Shown here: positions 14,841 through 20,753 of the stretch, in pieces
Layout: every line of letters starts with the position of its first letter
Position numbering within the stretch: position 1 is the stretch's first letter
IMG/VR virus record: IMGVR_UViG_3300035670_000388
Coordinates: 1 to 45,398 of that record
Direction: 5' to 3' (one strand)
Source: a virus
DNA length: 45,398 nt
The notes under the pieces: generated by a model
Databases searched by the model: none
What the model saw: the letters and a program-made list of their open reading frames with translations, nothing else
What the model was told of the DNA's origin: nothing
Program-made: the position numbers and the translations under genes

Positions 14841-15144
14841 TACATCCCTCCGATCGTGCAAACACTTCTTCTCTATCACGGTTTCCATTTGTTCCTCTTT
14901 TCCCTCTATTTAAGTAGAGCTGCGTTCCGATTGGAGCTAAAACGGGATGGATTACGGCAGTTTCAGGTAGGTTTGAGGCAACTTCTGATAAGATACGAGG
15001 ATAAAAAAAGTTAGGATTTTCAGCTAACTTACGAGTATGATAGGCTTGATTTTTCTGTTCTGGCTGTAATTGATACGTCCCATAATGTATCTCTTGAAAA
15101 GGAGAAAAAAACGAGGAAATCCTATTATTTCTTACGAGCGTCAA
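14827..15144 (-). CDS. Hypothetical protein, unusual or unknown start
   Basis: The segment KLAENPNFFYPRILSEVASN, followed by LPETAVIHPVLAPIGTQLYLNRG, reads like a real protein and fills a gap that would otherwise hold no gene. No ATG exists in the plausible range; a TTG at 15144 inside the end of the HTH gene is the best start, without a clear ribosome site. The stop overlaps the strong start of the next gene. An ATG in another frame (near 15085) would give only 19 residues. Confidence 0.42.
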   Translation of the reverse strand: MTLVRNNRISSFFSPFQEIHYGTYQLQPEQKNQAYHTRKLAENPNFFYPRILSEVASNLPETAVIHPVLAPIGTQLYLNRGKRGTNGNRDREEVFARSEGCNAPV

Positions 15145-15373
15145 TCTTTTTATTTTCTGGTCTGTATAATCCGCATTGTAATTCTTTACATCTTCTGTCG
15201 TATAAATCCATGAGGATATTGAGGTGCTTCCTTCGTGATCCCCATTCACCTTTAGACCAAGCATCAATACACCTCCAAGAGACATCTAACTCTTGCATCA
15301 ATTTCCACTTGGAGTAACCCATTTCTCGAAGACGATTGACTAGAGCTTGCGTCTGTGATTCCGTATATATCAC
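15125..15373 (-). CDS. HTH DNA-binding regulator
   Basis: The 82-residue protein has a helix-turn-helix of the XRE/Cro type at about residues 9-50 (LREMGYSKWKLMQELDVSWR, then CIDAWSKGEW). The start is GTG. It is the first gene after a clear promoter (15430-15457), so it may regulate the leftward genes below it or its own promoter. Confidence 0.75.
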   Translation of the reverse strand: MIYTESQTQALVNRLREMGYSKWKLMQELDVSWRCIDAWSKGEWGSRRKHLNILMDLYDRRCKELQCGLYRPENKKIDARKK

Positions 15374-15429
15374 CTTCTATCATCCCACCACAAATCTGAA
15401 TCTTAATCACATCTCACCTTGCACCTTTT

Positions 15430-15457
15430 ATTATACTCTGTTTCCTTATTGTTACAA
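15430..15457 (-). promoter_or_regulatory. Sigma70-type promoter
   Basis: On the minus strand, TTGTAA (15457-15452), a 16-bp spacer and a perfect TATAAT (15435-15430) lie upstream of the HTH gene in an AT-rich stretch of 124 nt without a gene. The -35 matches 4 of 6 consensus bases. Confidence 0.6.
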
Positions 15458-15497
15458 TTCAAACTATATCAAATCATCGGCAGTTATCAAACACGAT

Positions 15498-15761
15498 TTA
15501 GACTATTTCTTGATATTTTTTTCTATCCTCTATATCGACCTTTGAGTTTAAAACTAAACAGGTAATATAATCAGTCATTTCCATCCAAGCCTCGGACTCA
15601 ATGTTATGTCTAACACAGCACTTTTTACAAACAACACTGCAAAAAGAGCAGTCCCATGAGTGATCGAAATTCATGTCCTTTGCAGCCCTATTTTCACCAC
15701 AAATATCACACACCAAAACAGGCGCAAAACCGTGTCTTTTTTTAGCGATCTGAAAACCCAT
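15498..15761 (-). CDS. Cysteine-rich zinc-binding protein, 87 aa
   Basis: CDICG, CSFC, CKKCC and a later H form at least two metal-binding pairs in residues 18-52; the C-terminal part is an acidic helix. AAGGA lies upstream of the ATG. A regulator or host-takeover protein is possible; no family recognised. Confidence 0.65.
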   Translation of the reverse strand: MGFQIAKKRHGFAPVLVCDICGENRAAKDMNFDHSWDCSFCSVVCKKCCVRHNIESEAWMEMTDYITCLVLNSKVDIEDRKKYQEIV

Positions 15762-15764
15762 TTT

Positions 15765-15971
15765 TTATGATCCTTTTTGATAAAAAAAATAGGGGTGGGT
15801 AATGAAACACCTTAGTAATATATTACCTATATATAAGGTGCGATTACCATTCCCCTGCTTTTTTTGACCCTCTGTATAGACAAACGACCTGGGTAATGCA
15901 AAAAGTGACCCCATTACCTTACCCACCCCATATTTCACACTTTTAACAATACTTTTTAAAGTATCTTTCAT
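15765..15971 (-). CDS. Doubtful 68-aa ORF over the origin-like region
   Basis: The ATG overlaps the helicase stop (ATGA) and the frame is open for 68 codons, but the protein is odd (KQGNGNRTLYIGNILLRCFI) and the DNA is dominated by GGTAAT repeats. The open frame may be accidental to a structured DNA site, or both functions may overlap. Confidence 0.3.
   Translation of the reverse strand: MKDTLKSIVKSVKYGVGKVMGSLFALPRSFVYTEGQKKQGNGNRTLYIGNILLRCFITHPYFFYQKGS
15791..15929. repeat. Iteron-like repeat cluster, replication origin candidate
   Basis: GGTAAT or its complement ATTACC occurs at 15798, 15822, 15843, 15892 and 15913, spaced 24, 21, 49 and 21 nt. GGGGTGGGTAA near 15792 is mirrored by TTACCCACCCC near 15919, and the middle holds an AT-rich run with CACCTT...AAGGTG. 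It lies directly beyond the RepA-like helicase gene. Iterons plus an AT-rich unwinding zone next to the initiator gene are typical of plasmid and phage origins. Confidence 0.45.
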
Positions 15972-17101
15972 AAGTCAATTTTGGACAAGATTTTATACTC
16001 CGCATTTTGTCCATTTCCTTTCAAATTTTCGATCTTTTTTTCCTTCAATAATTTCTTAATAATATGGGTCAAAAGGTGGCTTGTTAGGTTCAATTCAATC
16101 TCTTTTGCGTGGTGTTCTATATCTGCCTTTGTGAACGTCTGCCCCATGATAAAGAGGTGATTGATGTACTTGTGAATCTGAACCGTCTTAGTTACAGGGG
16201 TATGCTCCTGATCTAGCGTTGAAATATAAAACTCGCTATCGAATATAAGGGGGAGCGGGGAGTAGATACAGGTATAGGAGTCCTTCTCTTTTGCCCATAT
16301 AGTGCCTTTTAAGCCCTCTTTTATGTGCATGATAGAGGTACACATTGTCGATAGGTTCTTATTGCCGTAGAAGTCCTGTCCCTCACGCTTGGCCGTTTTC
16401 TGGTTCCTTTGGCCTCTGTTCTCGTGATGGAAAAAGGTAACGGAGCAGTTAAACTTGTTCATTACCAACGTCAAAAAAGTCCTAATCATAGCAACAACGG
16501 AATCCTCCTTCATATCGCCAGTACAAAGAGCGTTAAGAGGATCAAAATAAACATGGTCAATGCGCCCGTCAAATTGATACCTTGCTATATCGTTAAGTAT
16601 TCCTATACAAACAAGGTGGTTTTTCTCATTGGCAAGGTTATACCCCTGAAACTTTCCAGTTATGTGGAAGTTCTTAAAATCAAAGTTATGCTTCTCATTC
16701 ATTATCTTGATACGTTGAAGAGGCTCGTTCTGGTGTCTCTCTCCTACGACATAGATAACATTCTGCCTTCCATGTGTTTGAAGATGCCCAAAAACAGGAA
16801 GCCCATGCGCCTGTTCTAACGCTGATTGGATACCCATCATTGATTTTCCAAGCCCGTCTGTCGCATACCACATATTTAGACTATTCTTAGCGATCAAGCC
16901 CTCGACAATCATATCCACCTTGCCCGAAAAATCATGGACGCACTTTGCCAAGATATCGCCCCCCAAAGACCATCCATCTGGATCGAGAAACTTAATATCA
17001 TGTGTCGTTATTGTCGCTGTCTCTGGCGTAGATGTGGCAGTTTCTTCACGCTCTTTTTTTAGCTCCTCTAAAAACTCCTTTGCTTCTTGATAGCCATCCA
17101 T
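15968..17101 (-). CDS. RepA-like replicative helicase (AAA_25 type)
   Basis: The ATPase core has Walker A (TDGLGKS, about residues 87-93) and Walker B (VYFDPLNAL), plus FFHHENR typical of the RSF1010 RepA/AAA_25 group of hexameric helicases. The C-terminal 70 residues (FTKADIEHHAKEIELNLTSH, then LLTHIIKKLLKEKKIENL) form a winged-helix-like DNA-binding end. It is the only replication helicase in the window, so the host probably supplies polymerase. AAGGAGTCC precedes the ATG; the RHH gene and a 35-codon frame are coupled upstream. Confidence 0.8.
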   Translation of the reverse strand: MDGYQEAKEFLEELKKEREETATSTPETATITTHDIKFLDPDGWSLGGDILAKCVHDFSGKVDMIVEGLIAKNSLNMWYATDGLGKSMMGIQSALEQAHGLPVFGHLQTHGRQNVIYVVGERHQNEPLQRIKIMNEKHNFDFKNFHITGKFQGYNLANEKNHLVCIGILNDIARYQFDGRIDHVYFDPLNALCTGDMKEDSVVAMIRTFLTLVMNKFNCSVTFFHHENRGQRNQKTAKREGQDFYGNKNLSTMCTSIMHIKEGLKGTIWAKEKDSYTCIYSPLPLIFDSEFYISTLDQEHTPVTKTVQIHKYINHLFIMGQTFTKADIEHHAKEIELNLTSHLLTHIIKKLLKEKKIENLKGNGQNAEYKILSKIDL

Positions 17102-17208
17102 TAACGGACTCCTTTTTTTAAGGTGGCCTCCCCCCTTGATACGCTCGGCAGTTTCTGAGAGAGAGTCGTACCAAGTAGGGAAGGGGAGGCCGATACATTA
17201 GAAATCAT
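17101..17208 (-). CDS. 35-codon bridging ORF
   Basis: The ATG overlaps the RHH stop (ATGA) and the TAA overlaps the helicase ATG (TAATG). It contains a 9-bp inverted repeat, GGCCTCCCC (17125-17133) with GGGGAGGCC (17183-17191). The peptide (MISNVSASPSLLGTTLSQKL at the start) is not family-like; it may be a regulatory leader. Confidence 0.4.
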   Translation of the reverse strand: MISNVSASPSLLGTTLSQKLPSVSRGEATLKKGVR

Positions 17209-17384
17209 AATCGTGTCTCCTTATTGTCGGATATTAGCTTTAGGCAAGCATAACGCACAAAGCTTGATAGGGTCATTCCTGATGACATAGCGAAGTCTTC
17301 GATCATGCGCTTATGAACCTTCTCAAGCTTGATATTGATGTGATCGATCTGCTGAAGCTTCTTAGTGCCTTTTGGTCGTACCAT
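17205..17384 (-). CDS. Ribbon-helix-helix regulator, 59 aa
   Basis: IDHINIKLEKVHKRMIEDFA, then MSSGMTLSSFVRYACLKLI, follow the strand-helix-helix plan of Arc/CopG/MobC proteins, with a G-M-T-L-S turn between the helices. GAGAGG lies upstream. Such proteins bind DNA as dimers; placement directly before the helicase gene suggests control of replication-gene expression or origin binding, as CopG does on plasmids. Confidence 0.75.
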   Translation of the reverse strand: MVRPKGTKKLQQIDHINIKLEKVHKRMIEDFAMSSGMTLSSFVRYACLKLISDNKETRL

Positions 17385-17454
17385 TTTTTTGCCTCTCTCT
17401 CTTTTTCAGATTATCAAATTAGCCGTTTTAATCAATCTAAAATCAGGGTTTATT

Positions 17455-17568
17455 TCAGTTCTGGCAGTACATTTGACCGCTGACGGTGAAACATTGATAC
17501 TGTTGCCCGTTGACGTTCACGGTGGTCAATAACAGTCCAATAAAGGCCATTAGATAGACGATATTCAT
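17455..17568 (-). CDS. Small secreted peptide with two cysteines, 37 aa
   Basis: A signal-peptide-like start (MNIVYLMAFIGLLLTTVNVN) is followed by a 17-residue end with two Cys (YQCFTVSGQMYCQN). AAAGGG lies before the ATG. If cleaved, a tiny mature peptide with a possible disulphide would enter the periplasm. A role in superinfection exclusion or in blocking a surface protein is possible but only speculation. Confidence 0.55.
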   Translation of the reverse strand: MNIVYLMAFIGLLLTTVNVNGQQYQCFTVSGQMYCQN

Positions 17569-17601
17569 AACGTCCCTTTCTGCCCTCTAAAGGGCTTTGT
17601 G

Positions 17602-17616
17602 GCCTCGCTAGGAGGC
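17602..17616 (-). terminator. Hairpin at end of zinc-ribbon gene
   Basis: GCCTC-CTAGC-GAGGC forms a 5-bp stem with a 5-nt loop across the stop of the gene ending at 17608. No T-run follows, so at best it is a weak terminator or RNA-stability element. Confidence 0.3.
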
Positions 17617-17823
17617 TTTAATTGTTACAGTCCCAAAGCTTGGTTTATTAGTGTTTGTTGTTTCAATATCTGGACACAAAATCTTCTTTCTTCGTTTTTT
17701 GTTAAAATCTTCGTCTGTTAAGTGAAGGCACATCAAGCAAACAAAATATTTTATTAAATTGTCTGCCTCTTCACGATAATCTTTTGCGCAAGCTGTTTGT
17801 TTTCCGCAACATTCACAGTTCAT
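17608..17823 (-). CDS. Zinc-ribbon protein (MxCECC family), paralogue of 20220-20435
   Basis: The protein has MNCECC, a later Cys, a DYR motif, then YFVCLMCLHLTDEDF. This layout recurs in the plus-strand gene at 20220-20435, so the two are probably paralogues. The leader AAGGGGTGAGGG resembles that of the zinc-finger gene at 7204-7401. Role unknown; zinc binding is inferred. Confidence 0.7.
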   Translation of the reverse strand: MNCECCGKQTACAKDYREEADNLIKYFVCLMCLHLTDEDFNKKRRKKILCPDIETTNTNKPSFGTVTIKAS

Positions 17824-17858
17824 ACCCTCACCCCTTGTTGTTGTGTTAGGCGTTAGCG

Positions 17859-18377
17859 TTAGTTATCCGTATACTTGTAAACATCGAAGGTTTTACCGCT
17901 AGCAACACGTTCAAACTTTCCGCCAATAAACTTTCCAATGTCGTAATAGCACGAAGTCCCAACCCCACCATTGAATGACGGCTTGCTGATATAGCCATTC
18001 TCTGACGGTTTCTGCGTTTCTGTGCCGTAATAATAAACTCCATACGGATGGCTAACCTTTTCCGCATTGATACGGCTCTTTAATTCATGCGCCTCGTAAA
18101 GTTTATAGCGAAGGAACGAGTTAAATATCTCCGCTATGACTGTGCTTTCCTTGTCATACCCGCAACCAGAAGCGGTGTAGCCATTCCTACGCTCAAAGGT
18201 GCCATCCTTAAAAGCAACCTCTGCCTCTGCACTTGGATTCATGCCCCATGTTCTGGACTTGCGCCATTCGATGGTAATTTTCAATTCCTTGACGGGCTTC
18301 TGTGCCTTATGCGCTTCAACCTCTGCCATTTCCTTTTTGATTCTGTTTGCAAGCTTTCTAGGTGTTAAGGTTTCCAT
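17859..18377 (-). CDS. Conserved-looking phage protein, 172 aa
   Basis: Motifs are IEWRKSRTWGMNPSAEAEV, ASGCGYDKESTVIAEIFN and GGVGTSCYYDIGKFIGGKFE. Proteins with this order occur in phages and prophages and have no assigned function. The N-terminal 30 residues are a basic helix; the rest appears alpha/beta. AGAGG and AGGG lie upstream of the ATG. Confidence 0.7.
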   Translation of the reverse strand: METLTPRKLANRIKKEMAEVEAHKAQKPVKELKITIEWRKSRTWGMNPSAEAEVAFKDGTFERRNGYTASGCGYDKESTVIAEIFNSFLRYKLYEAHELKSRINAEKVSHPYGVYYYGTETQKPSENGYISKPSFNGGVGTSCYYDIGKFIGGKFERVASGKTFDVYKYTDN

Positions 18378-18407
18378 GTCCCTATCCTCTTTTCTTCCCT
18401 TGCGGGA

Positions 18408-18545
18408 TTATTGGTTTATAGTGATGCTCTTTGCTTTGATAATCTTCCATTCCAAAGCAGACTTGGCGGGCTTCTTTCCTATGAGATAGGAATACTCCGC
18501 CAGAGCATTTAGAATGTGATAAACTTCTTTTTTCGATAGCTTCAT
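18408..18545 (-). CDS. Hypothetical protein, 45 aa
   Basis: GGGGGAG directly precedes the ATG. The basic, helical peptide begins MKLSKKEVYHILNALAEYSY. No family recognised; gene spacing and ribosome site support it. Confidence 0.6.
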   Translation of the reverse strand: MKLSKKEVYHILNALAEYSYLIGKKPAKSALEWKIIKAKSITINQ

Positions 18546-18571
18546 AACTCCCCCATTCCCGCTTAACGGGT

Positions 18572-18721
18572 TTATTGATTCCATTCAGGTTTAAAAGCTG
18601 GAACTGAGTAGTTGCTTGGCACATCCTTAAACAACTCCATCCATCCAAGCAGGGCATCATATTGACCGCTTGTTATGCTATCCTTCAATGCTTTTAATTC
18701 GTTTGCCGTGTAAAGTGTCAT
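18572..18721 (-). CDS. Hypothetical protein, 49 aa
   Basis: AAGGAGG lies close to the ATG. The product begins MTLYTANELKALKDSITSGQ and ends in a short Trp/Pro-rich tail. No family recognised. Confidence 0.6.
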   Translation of the reverse strand: MTLYTANELKALKDSITSGQYDALLGWMELFKDVPSNYSVPAFKPEWNQ

Positions 18722-18730
18722 AAACCCTCC

Positions 18731-19045
18731 TTATCGTTGTGTTGCGTTGTCGATGGCACTCTTCAAAGTCTTAAGCCTTAAATCTGATATGTTCCAGTTC
18801 CTATCCTTGCCCAAAGCTTCGTAAGCCTCACGGCAAGCCTCAAGCAAAGCCTCGTGATTATTGACGGCCTTGACGATGAGGGAGGCGTTAGCTTGCGCCT
18901 CTTTTAATGGTCGGGACCCGATAAAGCTTCCTTTGCATCGGCAAAGCATTTCATTCTTTCCGTTGACTATATCAACAACATCTTGTGAACCGCCTTCAAA
19001 TATCTTCCATGGCCTCGGCGTTGCTTTATCGATTGAGTTTGTCAT
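18731..19045 (-). CDS. Phage protein of the TPRPWK...HEALLEAC type
   Basis: The start at 19045 follows AAGGAGC and overlaps the previous stop (ATGA). The protein contains ATPRPWKIFEGG near the start, NASLIVKAVNNHEALLEACR in the middle and a helical end. This combination is very common in phage early regions, with unknown function. Confidence 0.75.
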   Translation of the reverse strand: MTNSIDKATPRPWKIFEGGSQDVVDIVNGKNEMLCRCKGSFIGSRPLKEAQANASLIVKAVNNHEALLEACREAYEALGKDRNWNISDLRLKTLKSAIDNATQR

Positions 19046-19233
19046 TTGGATTGCTCCTTTATTTTTAAAGAGTTTGGGTTTCCGCGCCAATACCAATTAG
19101 AGATATCTGACAGGGTTGTTTTCTCATCAGTCTCAAAAAATCTCGCATCCTTCTGATAGTCTCCTTTCTCCGGTTTAATTCTTGTCGGCATCATAGAACC
19201 GTCTTTAAAAAGCACTATGTAAACTTTATTCAT
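19042..19233 (-). CDS. First gene of the leftward operon, 63 aa
   Basis: The ATG at 19233 follows GAGGAGG and starts a strand (MNKVYIVLFKDGSMMPTRIK). The frame also opens at an ATG at 19281, which coincides with the expected transcription start of the promoter at 19288-19316 and would be leaderless. With the 19233 start, the message has a 48-nt leader. No family recognised. Confidence 0.6.
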   Translation of the reverse strand: MNKVYIVLFKDGSMMPTRIKPEKGDYQKDARFFETDEKTTLSDISNWYWRGNPNSLKIKEQSK

Positions 19234-19287
19234 TTTCTTCTCTGCCTCCTCTGGTTTGTTTACTGCATTGCTCTCTCTCATGTCTAC

Positions 19288-19316
19288 ACTATAACCTATC
19301 GACTAATTAGTGTCAA
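19288..19316 (-). promoter_or_regulatory. Strong leftward sigma70-type promoter
   Basis: On the minus strand a perfect TTGACA (19316-19311), a 17-bp spacer and TATAGT (19293-19288, 5 of 6 bases) lie just upstream of the whole leftward gene block. It is the best promoter seen in the window and probably drives early transcription by host RNA polymerase. Confidence 0.8.
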
Positions 19317-19393
19317 TACTTTAATGCAATTATTTTAAATTTATTTTCTATAGTAAAACCTCAATTTGTGTTTGATTTTATGGTATATCAATA

Positions 19394-19402
19394 TGCTATA
19401 AT
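19394..19402 (+). promoter_or_regulatory. Extended -10 rightward promoter
   Basis: TGCTATAAT is an extended -10 element; a weak TTGATT lies 19 bp upstream. It points rightward, diverging from the leftward promoter about 80 bp away, and precedes the packaging genes. Confidence 0.55.
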
Positions 19403-19408
19403 AATAAT

Positions 19409-19546
19409 ATGAATAAAGATAATATAGAATCTCAAAGAGAGCGGATAGCATTACAGTATGTAGAGTTACTAGTTACCGCTTATATCCCTAAATTAAAGCC
19501 GGTTATTACGGCCTATAAGTCTAATAGTGGCTGTAATGCTGAATAA
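19409..19546 (+). CDS. Short ORF before terminase, possibly leaderless (45 aa)
   Basis: The ATG is 7 nt downstream of the TATAAT element, so a transcript from it would begin at or next to the start codon. The product begins MNKDNIESQRERIALQYVEL and is helical. It is either a leaderless gene or the 5' leader of the terminase message. Confidence 0.45.
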   Translation: MNKDNIESQRERIALQYVELLVTAYIPKLKPVITAYKSNSGCNAE

Positions 19547-19576
19547 ACGCAAATAAAGACCATTTGAACAAAAGTC

Positions 19577-20131
19577 ATGGCTGACTATGTATCAAGGTCT
19601 AAAAGTCGCTTAGATAGGCAATTCCGCAAAGCTTTCGCAAGGGAAGTAATCAAACAAGGATTCAATCCAAGAAAAGCATATAAAGCAATGCGTCCTCATG
19701 TTACTGATGCAACAGCATCTACCAATTCATGCAAGCTTATGAAAACCCAAGACGTTCAACAGGAATTAGATAGCATCCTGAGACGGATCACTCCTGAATA
19801 TGTCCTAGACGGGATTGAACGGATAGCAAAAGAAGCCAAGAAGGATGACACAAAGCTGAACGCTTGGGTAGCACTAGGACGCTATCTATCGCTATTCAAA
19901 GATAGTCCTACCAGCCAGACTGCGGTGATTAATGCAATTGATCTGGACTCTATCAAGAAAGAGCTGGCTAATAAGTCCGATAAGAAGCAGATAGATACAA
20001 CTCCTGATATCTCTAAGTCTAATGATAGTAACAAGATAGAGATTATAGAGTCCGATAATATATGTTATGACAATAAGGTAGAATCTGATGGTGTGGAGGG
20101 GAGTACGGCTCAGCCCCCCACGGGGGTCTAA
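19577..20131 (+). CDS. Terminase small subunit
   Basis: The N-terminal part has the DNA-binding pattern of phage small terminases (INPRK-like: GFNPRKAYKAMRPHVTDATA, then NSCKLMKTQDVQQELDSIL), followed by a helical oligomerisation region and an acidic tail. It would recognise the packaging site and recruit the large subunit, encoded 600 nt further on. No good ribosome site precedes the ATG. Confidence 0.75.
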   Translation: MADYVSRSKSRLDRQFRKAFAREVIKQGFNPRKAYKAMRPHVTDATASTNSCKLMKTQDVQQELDSILRRITPEYVLDGIERIAKEAKKDDTKLNAWVALGRYLSLFKDSPTSQTAVINAIDLDSIKKELANKSDKKQIDTTPDISKSNDSNKIEIIESDNICYDNKVESDGVEGSTAQPPTGV

Positions 20132-20219
20132 ATTTATACTTACGGGCTTTCGGAAAATTACATACAAAATTTGAAGTGTGTTATAAACAGCTATAAGTTG
20201 ATAGTTCCTAGGAGTACAC

Positions 20220-20435
20220 ATGAAGTGTGAGTGTTGTGACAGATCGGAAGCGATATGTGACGATTACAGGCCGAGGAAGGATTTACACGAGAGCAAGTTT
20301 GAGTACACCTACAAGACTCCGCTGAGTTGTTATACGAAGTATCTTGTGTGTAACGAGTGCTTTCATGCTGAGGATAAGCGATTCTTCCAAAGTTTGGCAA
20401 AGACTGAAAAACAGCTCGCCGAAAAAGATGCATAA
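20220..20435 (+). CDS. Zinc-ribbon protein (MxCECC family)
   Basis: The protein begins MKCECC, has CDDYRPRKD, then YLVCNECFHAEDKRFFQSLA. It shares this layout with the minus-strand protein at 17608-17823. TAGGAG lies just before the ATG. Zinc binding is inferred from the cysteines; the job is unknown. It is the only regulator-like gene between the two terminase subunits. Confidence 0.7.
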   Translation: MKCECCDRSEAICDDYRPRKDLHESKFEYTYKTPLSCYTKYLVCNECFHAEDKRFFQSLAKTEKQLAEKDA

Positions 20436-20504
20436 GTTGTTTAGTTTCAACATGTTACAGAGTAAAACATACCCTTTTTATAAGTTATTGATACTAAACG
20501 AGTT

Positions 20505-20561
20505 ATGAAAATAAAAAAAAGTATGCGTGGTATGACATTACCTGACGGAAAAGTGGCTTAA
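20505..20561 (+). CDS. Very short ORF, 18 aa
   Basis: The frame encodes MKIKKSMRGMTLPDGKVA and its TAA abuts the ATG of the next gene. No ribosome site is clear; it may be a leader peptide or chance. Confidence 0.2.
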   Translation: MKIKKSMRGMTLPDGKVA

Positions 20562-20753
20562 ATGGCCTCTAATTGCGATATAGACAACGAACACGACGAA
20601 TGGCTGGCCGAGAAGAGGGTCTATTACTGGCATAAATGGTGGCAGCGTGTCGTTAGGCGGCAGTTAAATGCGTCTACCAGAGTTCCAACTGAGGATTTAG
20701 ATGAGGAAGTGCGGTTCCAAGAAGCGAAAACCGAGGCGTTGAGTGGCAAGTAA
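20562..20753 (+). CDS. Hypothetical protein before TerL, 63 aa
   Basis: A Trp-rich helical product (RVYYWHKWWQRVVRRQLNAS) with an acidic end. It overlaps the large-terminase start by 11 nt and contains its GAGG ribosome site. A packaging role is possible from context only. Confidence 0.55.
   Translation: MASNCDIDNEHDEWLAEKRVYYWHKWWQRVVRRQLNASTRVPTEDLDEEVRFQEAKTEALSGK

Noticed and set aside
20098-20135. CCCCC-CAC-GGGGG hairpin at the end of the small terminase gene as a terminator
   Set aside because: The stem is short, the loop tight and there is no T-run after it; most of it is coding sequence.
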